Shown here piece after piece: positions 56,619 to 64,000 of a stretch of DNA of 64,000 bases (positions are counted from its first letter, which is position 1; every line of letters begins with the position of its first letter). A program made the translations under genes and the position numbers. The DNA comes from Sulfurimonas indica (GTDB lineage: Bacteria; Campylobacterota; Campylobacteria; Campylobacterales; Sulfurimonadaceae). Location of the stretch: assembly GCF_009192995.1 (NCBI RefSeq), contig NZ_SDID01000002.1, positions 1-64,000 on the forward strand, written 5' to 3'. Under the pieces are notes generated by a model that was not told the DNA's origin, made no database searches, and worked only from the letters and a program-made list of their open reading frames with translations.

Positions 56619-57693
56619 GATACTAACAGTTTTACTAACATTTGGTGCTGTACTCTTTGCAAATGAGGCAGTCCTTCCAACGCAAAAAGCAACACTGCAC
56701 AGCTTTAAAAAATCACTCGCACTCAATGCCAAAGTAATCCAGCTCTCCAACGCACAGCAATCCATCACCTCCCTTGTCAGCGGACATCTTGAGAAGTACT
56801 TTGTCAAGCCGGCAGAAGATGTGAAAAAAGGGGACAAAATTGCTTTAATTGAGTCTATTGAACTCTCTCGGATGAGCGCAGAGTACATTGCACTTAAAAA
56901 ACAGTATGCATCAGCTGAAAAAAATTATGAGTCCGTTAAAAAGCTTTATGAAAAAGGGATGAGCTCAATGGCACAGCTGAATGCTGAATTGATTAAAAAG
57001 AGCAATATCGCTGCACAACTTACAACTTTGCAGTCACAACTTGAAACCTTGGGAATTGATACACAAAAACTGCATAAAGCAACATCGAACTTTATTTTGT
57101 ATGCACACAGTGATGGTCGTGTTGCAGCACTGCTCAAACCTCTGCACTCTTCTGTCTCAACAGATGAAGCAGTTGTGAGTATCGTTAAAAACCAGGCCTA
57201 TTATATTAAGTCCTATCTTCCTTTGGAATATGCTACAAAAGTACAAGCTGGAGATAAAATAGTTGTTGATTATGCTGGGAAAAAACTGACATCACATATA
57301 ACGCAGATAATGCCAAAGGTAGATGCAACAACACAGAGAGTAATTGTTCTCTCAAGTGTTGATGAGCCTACCCAGAGACTTTTCTTAGGTGTTTATCTCA
57401 AAGCTACACTCTACTTTGCTCAAGCAGACTCTTTTGTAGCAGTCAAAAAATCAGCGCTCTCATTTTTTCAAAATGAATGGGTTGTTTTTGTCCCTTCCAA
57501 AGAGGATGAACATGGTGAAGATGAAGAACATCATGAAGTACCTTACAGCCTAAAAGTTGTGCAAATTATAGCAAGTGATGAAAATTATGTCGGTGTTTTG
57601 GGTCTGCGTGAGGGAGAGGAGTATGTGAGTGATAAAAGTTATTATACAAAATCACTCCTGCTAAAATCCTCTCTTGGCGAGCATGGGCATTAG
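56608..57693 (+). CDS. RND efflux periplasmic adaptor (CzcB-like)
   Basis: A 361-residue membrane-fusion protein. I take ATG 56608, which follows AGGAGC (56597-56602) and gives a signal peptide (KILTVLLTFGAVLFANE). The helical hairpin lies at residues about 85-150. A His/Glu/Asp-rich loop (EDEHGEDEEHHE, near residue 297) and C-terminal SSLGEHGH suggest metal binding. It overlaps the TolC-type gene by 11 bases and precedes the RND pump by 11. Confidence 0.88.
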   Translation: MKNKILTVLLTFGAVLFANEAVLPTQKATLHSFKKSLALNAKVIQLSNAQQSITSLVSGHLEKYFVKPAEDVKKGDKIALIESIELSRMSAEYIALKKQYASAEKNYESVKKLYEKGMSSMAQLNAELIKKSNIAAQLTTLQSQLETLGIDTQKLHKATSNFILYAHSDGRVAALLKPLHSSVSTDEAVVSIVKNQAYYIKSYLPLEYATKVQAGDKIVVDYAGKKLTSHITQIMPKVDATTQRVIVLSSVDEPTQRLFLGVYLKATLYFAQADSFVAVKKSALSFFQNEWVVFVPSKEDEHGEDEEHHEVPYSLKVVQIIASDENYVGVLGLREGEEYVSDKSYYTKSLLLKSSLGEHGH

Positions 57694-57704
57694 GGGGGGA
57701 TGTT

Positions 57705-60700
57705 ATGTTAGACAAACTCATAGAGCTTTCGCTCAAATACAGGATCTTAGTTCTTGTACTTTTTATTGTTATCACTGCATTTGGTTATAGAGCATACACA
57801 CAGATACCCATCGATGCTTTTCCCGATATCACTCCCAAACAGGTTGTTATCTATACGGAGAGTCCGGGTAATTCTGCTGAAGATATAGAAAAGCTCATTA
57901 CCTATCCAATAGAATCAGCTCTCTCAGGCATGGCAGGGGTGAAGCTCATTATGTCTAACTCTATCTTTGGGCTCTCCTATGTTTCGGTCTTTTTTGAAGA
58001 CGATATGGATATCTATTTTCTGCGTCAACTTGTCTCTGAGCGGCTTGGCAGTGTAGATATTCCAAAAGGGTGGGGAAAACCTGTATTGGGACCAAATACT
58101 ACAGGACTCGGACAGGTCTTTTGGTATCAGGTAAAAGACAGAACAAACAAATTCTCTCTTGCTGAACTTAAAGAGATGCAGGAGTATATCGTTGCTCCGC
58201 TTTTTAAAAGTGTCAGTGGTGTTGAAGAGGTCATAGGTTGGGGAGGTTATGAGAAGCAGTACAATGTTTTGATAGATACAAAAAAACTGCAGGATTTTGG
58301 TATCACCTATAATGACATTATAGGGGCTTTGCAAAACTCCAACCAAGCTGCAGGCGGACAGTATCTGGAATTTAATCGTGAGCAGTATCTCATCCGTGGA
58401 GCAGGTCTGTATAAAACACTTGATGATATTAGAAATACAGTTATCAAACCAAGCCAGGGACAAGCCATTACTATTGGTGATGTTGCGTCAGTTATGCCTG
58501 GAGTTGCACCACGTTTTGGTGCAGTGAGCATAGATGGTAAAGAGGCTGTTATGGGAATGGTGCTCCAGCGCAGTGCTACCAATGCTGCCAAGGTTGTTGC
58601 AAATATCAAAGCAAAGATACAAACAGTTAATGCCGCATTGCCAGAAGGAGTGGAAGTCGTAACGCTTTATGATAGAACAGAGATAACACATAAAGCAGTC
58701 AGTACAATGATATCGGCACTGCTCAGTGGTGTTGTGTTGGTTGCTATTGTGCTCTTTTTATTTCTCTTTGAGCTGAGAAGTGCGTTTATCGTTATTCTCT
58801 CGCTACCGCTTTCGCTTCTTATCGCTTTTTTACTGATGGACTATTATCATCTCTCAGCAAACTTGATGAGTCTGAGTGGTCTGGCCATTGCTGTTGGAAT
58901 GATAGTCGATGGTACCATTGTGATTGTCGAGAACAGTTTTCGAAAATTGCATGACCATCCAGAACTACCAAAACTCCAAGTGGTGAGTGAAGCTGCACGT
59001 GAGGTTGCTAAGCCGGTTACTTTTGCGATACTTATTATCGCTGCTGTTTTTATTCCCTTGCTTTCACTTGATGGGCTTGCAGGAAAGCTCTACACACCGA
59101 TGGCACTCAACATTGTTTTTGTCATGTTAGGTTCTTTATTTGTAGCACTTGTTTTAGTCCCTGTCTTGGTACTGTTACTACTCAAACCGACAAAATCAGC
59201 CCAAAACAGTGTTATGCGAGCTATCAAAAGAGTCTACACTCCACTGTTATTTTTTGCACTTGATAATGCCAAAAAGATTCTGGCTGTTGTTAGTATCGTG
59301 TTTGTAGTACTGGCTTACATCCTCACGCAGCAAGGACGAGAGTTTATGCCTTCACTCAATGAAGAGTCCATCATGTATAGGGTTATTGCCATTCCTGGAA
59401 CTGCGCTCACGCAGTCAGTAACTACTGCCAAAGAGATTGAAGAGTATATTTTACAAAACTATCCAGATGATGTCACTTCTGTTCTCTCAATGATAGGGCG
59501 AAGTGAAAAAGGCGAAACTGCACAGGCAAACTATATGGAAGTACTGCTTACACTCAACCCTAATATAAAAGATCTGCCAGAGCTCATACAGCGAATGAGT
59601 GAAGACTTGGAGCACCATTTTACCTTTGTGCAATTCATTCCAACACAACCGATTGCAATGCGTATAGAAGAGCTTTTAGAGGGTGTCAAAGCAGAGCTTG
59701 CTGTAAAAATTTATGGAGAGGATCAAAAAGAGCTCTCTCGAATTGCAAATGAGATTCAAACCGCACTAAAGGGTATTGCCGGACTAGAGCGTATGGAAGT
59801 GGAATCTCAACTCGGCCAGACACAGATAAAGATAGTACCTGATTATCTGGCATTGGCACGTTATGGTGTGAGTGTCGCTGAGGTGATGCAGATCATTCGT
59901 AACGGAATTGGAGAAGAGGGTGTCACACAGAAAATTGAAGGTATTAAACGATTCCCAATTGTAGTAAAGGTAGTAGATGCCAAAGATGATATCGAAGCTA
60001 TTAAAAATGTAACACTGCGTTCAAAGAACGGTAATATTGTCCGACTCAAAGATCTCTGTACTATCAGCATAGTCCAGGGTGCATCGTTTATAAAACGAGA
60101 GAATCTCAGCCGTTATATGGTTGTCTCTATGGATGTTGAAGGAAGAGATATCGCCTCTTTTGTCCAAGAAGCCGACAAGATTATTCAAAAGCGTGTCAGC
60201 ACACCTACCGGCTATTATATAGGTTGGGCGGGAGACTTTAAAAATATGCAAGAAGCAACTCGTACTTTGATGATTATCATCCCGATAACGATAGCTCTGG
60301 TGATCTTGCTGCTCTATACTGCATTTAATTCACTCAAAAAAGCATTGATTATTCTGCTCAATGTCCCTTTTGGTTTTATAGGAGGTATACTTGCTTTGCT
60401 TGTAAGTGGCATCTATCTCTCTGTTTCGGCAATTGTCGGTTTCTTGGCAATTTTTGCCATTGCGATACTCAATGGAATCGTGCTGGTGAGCTTTATTGAT
60501 GAGATGCGTACAAAATTTCCTGATGTGGATTTAAAAACAGTCCTAAAAGATGCAACACTCTTGCGACTGCGTCCAGTGCTGATGACAGCCTTTACCACAC
60601 TTTTTGGAATACTGCCTCTGCTCTATGCAACAGGTGTAGGAAGTGAGATACAGTACCCTTTATCAGTGGTCATTACAGGTGGAATCATCAGCTCAACACT

Positions 60701-60761
60701 CTTGACACTTTTGATATTACCATCAACCTATCTGCTATTTTATGACAAGAAAAAGGGTTAG
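57705..60761 (+). CDS. Heavy-metal RND efflux pump (CzcA/CusA family)
   Basis: A 1018-residue proton-driven inner-membrane transporter of the HME-RND type. Segment IDAFPDITPKQV near residue 35 and the TM4 motif GMIVDGTIVIVEN near 400 are family-typical. Two large periplasmic loops and 12 membrane segments are present. It completes a CzcCBA system. Sequence alone cannot decide between Co/Zn/Cd and Cu/Ag. A GGGGGG tract at 57697 serves as the ribosome-binding region. Confidence 0.93.
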   Translation: MLDKLIELSLKYRILVLVLFIVITAFGYRAYTQIPIDAFPDITPKQVVIYTESPGNSAEDIEKLITYPIESALSGMAGVKLIMSNSIFGLSYVSVFFEDDMDIYFLRQLVSERLGSVDIPKGWGKPVLGPNTTGLGQVFWYQVKDRTNKFSLAELKEMQEYIVAPLFKSVSGVEEVIGWGGYEKQYNVLIDTKKLQDFGITYNDIIGALQNSNQAAGGQYLEFNREQYLIRGAGLYKTLDDIRNTVIKPSQGQAITIGDVASVMPGVAPRFGAVSIDGKEAVMGMVLQRSATNAAKVVANIKAKIQTVNAALPEGVEVVTLYDRTEITHKAVSTMISALLSGVVLVAIVLFLFLFELRSAFIVILSLPLSLLIAFLLMDYYHLSANLMSLSGLAIAVGMIVDGTIVIVENSFRKLHDHPELPKLQVVSEAAREVAKPVTFAILIIAAVFIPLLSLDGLAGKLYTPMALNIVFVMLGSLFVALVLVPVLVLLLLKPTKSAQNSVMRAIKRVYTPLLFFALDNAKKILAVVSIVFVVLAYILTQQGREFMPSLNEESIMYRVIAIPGTALTQSVTTAKEIEEYILQNYPDDVTSVLSMIGRSEKGETAQANYMEVLLTLNPNIKDLPELIQRMSEDLEHHFTFVQFIPTQPIAMRIEELLEGVKAELAVKIYGEDQKELSRIANEIQTALKGIAGLERMEVESQLGQTQIKIVPDYLALARYGVSVAEVMQIIRNGIGEEGVTQKIEGIKRFPIVVKVVDAKDDIEAIKNVTLRSKNGNIVRLKDLCTISIVQGASFIKRENLSRYMVVSMDVEGRDIASFVQEADKIIQKRVSTPTGYYIGWAGDFKNMQEATRTLMIIIPITIALVILLLYTAFNSLKKALIILLNVPFGFIGGILALLVSGIYLSVSAIVGFLAIFAIAILNGIVLVSFIDEMRTKFPDVDLKTVLKDATLLRLRPVLMTAFTTLFGILPLLYATGVGSEIQYPLSVVITGGIISSTLLTLLILPSTYLLFYDKKKG

Positions 60762-60931
60762 TAAGGTACTTATACTTCGCTACTTTTGCTTGTGGTTCTA
60801 ATTTTTATAAAAAGGGGAAAGAAGAGGATCACGAGATTGTAGCGAAATACTTTAATAAATAAAATTAGCATAAAAGCAGTGAGAAAAAGAAAGCTAAAAA
60901 GTCATAAAATCTTTTATACAAGGAGTTTGTT
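60762..60931. other. Gap after the RND pump with a possible gene remnant
   Basis: About 170 bases. A 38-codon frame (60746-60862) lacks a start but reads as a lipoprotein-like end (LYFATFACGSNFYKKGKEED). TTCGCTAC (60776-60783) and GTAGCGAA (60839-60846) are inverted. I cannot decide between a decayed gene and chance. Confidence 0.3.
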
Positions 60932-61150
60932 ATGGCTAAAAGGAATAAATTTTTCAATATATACTTTATCACGGCTCTGATCGGTGGGCTCTCTATATTT
61001 TATTTGCTCTCATTTGTTTTTGTTTTGAATGATGTTTCTGGTGGTTCTAGCAGAGAAATGAAGAAAAAATATTGTAAAAAGAATCCACATGATTGTAATA
61101 TAACCCTGAAGAGACTTAAAGCAAAAGAAAAAAGAGATGCTTCTTTTTAA
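60932..61150 (+). CDS. Small single-span membrane protein, 72 residues
   Basis: One hydrophobic segment (about residues 11-32) is followed by a Lys-rich tail with two cysteines (KKKYCKKNPHDCNITLKRLK). The CKKNPHDC spacing could bind metal or bond. Not recognised. It has AGGAG about 6 bases upstream (near 60921). Confidence 0.65.
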   Translation: MAKRNKFFNIYFITALIGGLSIFYLLSFVFVLNDVSGGSSREMKKKYCKKNPHDCNITLKRLKAKEKRDASF

Positions 61151-61238
61151 AGTACTAACATTCCGCTAACTTTTTTATGTGACAATACCAACATCAAACA
61201 AGGGTTTGAAATAAAATCTTAATTTAAAAGGATAGAAA

Positions 61239-61745
61239 ATGAAACTTTCTAACATTGCACTTTCATTAGCATTAATCGGAACAATGAGTTTAGGTATGGC
61301 AGAAGATACTACTGCTTCAGTTGAGACTACAACAACTACAGAACCAACTGTAAGTGTTGATACACAAATCGCTGAGATTCAAGCAGCTCCTGCACAAGAG
61401 CGTGTAAGACTGATGAATCAGTTTAAACAAAGACTTGCAACTATGAATGAAGCAGACCGTGCAGCTGCAATTGAGCAGCTTCAAACAAGAATGCAAACGA
61501 GAACACAAACAAGAGCACAGGATGCAACTGCACAAAGTGAAGAGGCTACACAAGCTATGACACAAACACGTACACGTATGCAAACAAGAACGCAAGAACA
61601 TGTTCAAGAGATGCAAATGCAAACAAATGAGCAAATGATGCAAATGCAAAATATGAATCAAAACAGAGCAGGTAACCAATTTATGAATGGTGGAGCGGCT
61701 GTTAGTGGCGGAGCAACTAGCCCTATGAATTTCCCAAATAGATAA
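61239..61745 (+). CDS. Exported Gln/Thr/Met/Arg-rich low-complexity protein
   Basis: A 168-residue protein. A signal peptide (about residues 1-21) is followed by an alpha-helical region and a low-complexity stretch repeating TRMQTRTQ-like units, then MQMQTNEQMMQMQNMNQNR and a Gly-rich end. There is no recognised domain. Met-rich periplasmic segments can bind copper or silver, which would fit the metal island, but this is inference. The next gene starts 59 bases on. Confidence 0.6.
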   Translation: MKLSNIALSLALIGTMSLGMAEDTTASVETTTTTEPTVSVDTQIAEIQAAPAQERVRLMNQFKQRLATMNEADRAAAIEQLQTRMQTRTQTRAQDATAQSEEATQAMTQTRTRMQTRTQEHVQEMQMQTNEQMMQMQNMNQNRAGNQFMNGGAAVSGGATSPMNFPNR

Positions 61746-61803
61746 TAAATAGTGCTACAATAATAGCCATCAAATATGATGATGGCTATTTCTAGGAGAA
61801 CAT

Positions 61804-62649
61804 ATGAAAAAAACTATACTTTTGACAATGATAACAGCGCTTTCAACAACACTTTTCGCGTATTCGGATGCCGATATGGATGGTGTGGCTGATGCAGTGG
61901 ACAAATGTCCAAATACCCCTTTAACAGACTTAGTAGACATCAATGGATGTACAAAAAAAGTTCTTATTCCAAAATCAAACAAACACCATTTCGATATTAT
62001 AGTTGGAGCTAACTATTCAGGTTCAAACTTTACCTCTTTAAATCAAACTGATACTATGTCAAGTTCTTTGCAGGTTGATTATTATTATGAAAATTTTTCT
62101 CTGCAGGCTTCTACTTCATACTATAAAACAGATGGAGATGGATATAGTGAAAATGGAATGAATGACTCTTTTGTCGGAGTTGCTTATAATATTAAGCCAA
62201 ATAAAGATTTGTTAGTACGCGTAGGTATTGGTGCAATACTGCCCACTTATGATACGGGACTCAATAACAATAATACAGATTATACAGGTTCCCTTAATGT
62301 GAGTTATACGCTTGGAAGGGTTAATATTTTCGGTGGCTATATTCATACAATGATAAATGATGATGACACAACTACCATAGTTAATGGAACAACTGTCAAT
62401 TATAGTTATCAAAATACAGACGCTTTAAGTATAGGTGCAGGATATTACTTTACAGACAAACTCTATATGAGTGCATCTTACAATAGTGCAGACAGTATCT
62501 ATAAAAATGTAGAAGATGTAGATACAGTTTCTCTTTATGGGTACAGAAGTATAGATAAAAACTGGTTCTTAACTTTTTTCTATGCCTATGGACTAAGTGA
62601 CAGTGCAAGTGATCATGCAGCTTCTATAAAGCTTGGTTATTATTTCTAA
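61804..62649 (+). CDS. Outer-membrane barrel protein with N-terminal TSP3-type repeat
   Basis: A 281-residue protein with a signal peptide (about 1-19). A calcium-type repeat (DADMDGVADAVDKCPNTP, residues 22-39) is followed by about 230 residues of beta-barrel strands ending in LGYYF. The repeat is common ahead of OmpA domains, but no OmpA domain follows here. It lies just before a two-component system with a 9-base gap, so the barrel may be controlled by or signal to it. Confidence 0.75.
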   Translation: MKKTILLTMITALSTTLFAYSDADMDGVADAVDKCPNTPLTDLVDINGCTKKVLIPKSNKHHFDIIVGANYSGSNFTSLNQTDTMSSSLQVDYYYENFSLQASTSYYKTDGDGYSENGMNDSFVGVAYNIKPNKDLLVRVGIGAILPTYDTGLNNNNTDYTGSLNVSYTLGRVNIFGGYIHTMINDDDTTTIVNGTTVNYSYQNTDALSIGAGYYFTDKLYMSASYNSADSIYKNVEDVDTVSLYGYRSIDKNWFLTFFYAYGLSDSASDHAASIKLGYYF

Positions 62650-62658
62650 GAGTTAGCA

Positions 62659-63297
62659 ATGCAAAAACAGATACTTCTACTTGAAGATGATTATGAGTTG
62701 GCAGAGACACTACAAGAACTTTTAGTGTCAAATGGTTATGGTGTTGATATGGTTCATACCGGAAATGATGCCATGGATGCCTCTTATGATAACAAGTATG
62801 ATCTGTATGTTTTTGACATTAATGTTCCTAATCTCTCAGGAATAGAGCTTTTAGAAAGCCTACGTGAGGCTAATGATACAACGCCTACAATCTTTATCAG
62901 TGCTTTGATAGATTTAAACACCATTGCAAAAGGTTTTGAAGTCGGTGCTGATGACTACATAAAAAAACCTTTTTTCCCAGAAGAGCTTCTTATCCGTGTA
63001 AAGGCAAAACTCTCTCAAACAAACAAAGATATAGAGTATAAAAATCTTCGTTATAAACCGGATAAAAAAGAGCTCTTCATTGATGGAAAAATTGTTTCGC
63101 TTGGAGAAGTACAAGAGTGCCTGTGTGAGATCTTTATGAATAACATCGGGAATGTTTTAGATAAGTCCATTTTGATGGATTGTCTGGTACATCCTTCTGA
63201 TACGGCACTTCGAGTTGCACTCAACAAGTTCAAACATATAACAAATTTACCGATAAAAAATGTTCGGGGTGTGGGGTATATTCTTGAAAAAAGTTGA
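62659..63297 (+). CDS. OmpR-family response regulator
   Basis: A 212-residue regulator. The receiver domain has acidic residues Glu9, Asp10 and Asp11, phospho-acceptor Asp53 (VFDINVPNLSG) and the YIKKPF lysine near residue 103. A winged-helix output domain follows and ends in NVRGVGYILEKS. The kinase gene starts 14 bases before its stop, a coupled pair. The target is unknown. Confidence 0.92.
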   Translation: MQKQILLLEDDYELAETLQELLVSNGYGVDMVHTGNDAMDASYDNKYDLYVFDINVPNLSGIELLESLREANDTTPTIFISALIDLNTIAKGFEVGADDYIKKPFFPEELLIRVKAKLSQTNKDIEYKNLRYKPDKKELFIDGKIVSLGEVQECLCEIFMNNIGNVLDKSILMDCLVHPSDTALRVALNKFKHITNLPIKNVRGVGYILEKS

Positions 63298-64000
63298 GAA
63301 AGAGTCTCTTCTTAAGAGTTTTTTACTCTTTTTCATCTCGCAATCATTGCTTGTGGGCGCACTCTTTGTTATCAACTACCAAAAAGAGCTCCAAACCCTG
63401 GATGAACAGATATTTTCCAAGATGCGAATCTGCTCTTTTGATCTGCGCTGTACAGAGTTCGGTATAGATTTTGTTCCAAAAAAAAGTCAAGAACTCTATA
63501 AGCTCTATAAAAAGAACAACGAACTCAGCTCCTACTTTACACTGCCTGGTTCCCAAAAAAATTATTTGAAAATTTACTTGCAAAAGAGTGCATATGATAA
63601 ACAAGTTGCAAACTTGCGTAAAAGTTTTGTTGTGGAGTTCTTGTTAGTGCTTGCTGTTATTGCGTTGCTCTCTTTTGTGTTTTCTGTTTACACACTCTCT
63701 CCACTTCGAAATGCGCTGCATCTCACAGAAGAGTTTATAAAAGATATCTTGCATGATTTTAATACACCACTCTCCACTCTGCGTCTCAATACCTCAATGT
63801 TGGTAGAAGAGTTGGGAGAAAATACCAAGATAAAAAGAGTACAAAATGCTGTACAAAATATCTTAAACCTACAGTCAAATCTACGAGCCTATCTCCATGC
63901 TCATGAAAGTCAGAAAGAGTCTTTTGATTTGAGTGAGTTTATACAAGAGAGGGTAGAACTGCTTGAGTTCAACTATAAAGATGTGAAATTTATGAGTGAA
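63284..64000 (+). CDS. Sensor histidine kinase, 3' end cut by the window
   Basis: At least 239 residues, starting at TTG 63284 and open to the window end. Two membrane segments (about residues 12-32 and 115-136) enclose a periplasmic loop of about 80 residues with two cysteines (RICSFDLRC). The phospho-acceptor His157 is in ILHDFNTPLSTL. The ATPase domain lies outside the window. It is the partner of the OmpR-type regulator. Confidence 0.88.
   Translation, partial: MKKVEKESLLKSFLLFFISQSLLVGALFVINYQKELQTLDEQIFSKMRICSFDLRCTEFGIDFVPKKSQELYKLYKKNNELSSYFTLPGSQKNYLKIYLQKSAYDKQVANLRKSFVVEFLLVLAVIALLSFVFSVYTLSPLRNALHLTEEFIKDILHDFNTPLSTLRLNTSMLVEELGENTKIKRVQNAVQNILNLQSNLRAYLHAHESQKESFDLSEFIQERVELLEFNYKDVKFMSE

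Noticed and set aside
60746-60862. Frame reading like a short lipoprotein after the RND pump
   Set aside because: No start codon and no ribosome-binding site; kept only as a possible remnant.

Overview
The window is the replication-origin region of a Campylobacterota (epsilonproteobacterial) chromosome, most like Sulfurimonas or a close relative. The evidence is AT-rich DNA, extended -10 (TATAAT) promoters without clear -35 boxes, TATTCAC-type DnaA boxes, an RNase J with a basic N-terminal extension, ThyX instead of ThyA, a DUF3373 porin, and HQWRQP-type histidine kinases. I found no rRNA, tRNA, CRISPR array, prophage or insertion sequence.

Left part (1-31 kb): a Bax-inhibitor-1 membrane protein, a ThiD2-like protein, a BioC-like methyltransferase, a zinc ABC importer (znuABC), secG-frr-pyrE, a KefB-type antiporter, pyrG-recJ followed by a beta-propeller/alpha-solenoid protein of unknown role, a minus-strand run of rsmA, rnj, folE and fliI, then hisF, a nucleosidase-like gene, rlmN, an RluA-family pseudouridine synthase, purB, and an nrdA-fliW-cheY-cheC-histidine kinase run. 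Two parS palindromes (18535-18550, 22300-22315) and a cluster of DnaA boxes (21827-22054) lie here, about 9-13 kb from dnaA.

Origin (31.3-38 kb): ruvC (minus) diverges from dnaA-dnaN-gyrB. DnaA boxes flank dnaA. The dnaA-dnaN gap carries a DnaA box, a C-run and DnaA-trio repeats next to an AT-rich stretch, so it is the likely unwinding site. A degenerate GGDEF/EAL protein, itself holding three DnaA-box sequences, follows gyrB, then queF and cca.

Middle (40-51.6 kb): typA, nrdB, a nitrilase-family enzyme, a DUF3373 porin, pcm, thyX, a lipoprotein, a phnA-like gene behind a structured RNA leader, dgt, and a DUF481 outer-membrane protein. Several of these make or remove dNTPs.

Right part (51.7-64 kb): rpsU, then a metal-response island: two small membrane proteins, two tandem Crp/Fnr paralogues and an ArsR repressor on the minus strand, and on the plus strand a Cys-rich PF03773 permease and a CzcCBA-type heavy-metal efflux system. 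The window ends with a Gln/Met/Arg-rich repeat protein, a beta-barrel protein with a calcium-type repeat, an OmpR-type response regulator and the first part of its histidine kinase, cut by the window edge.
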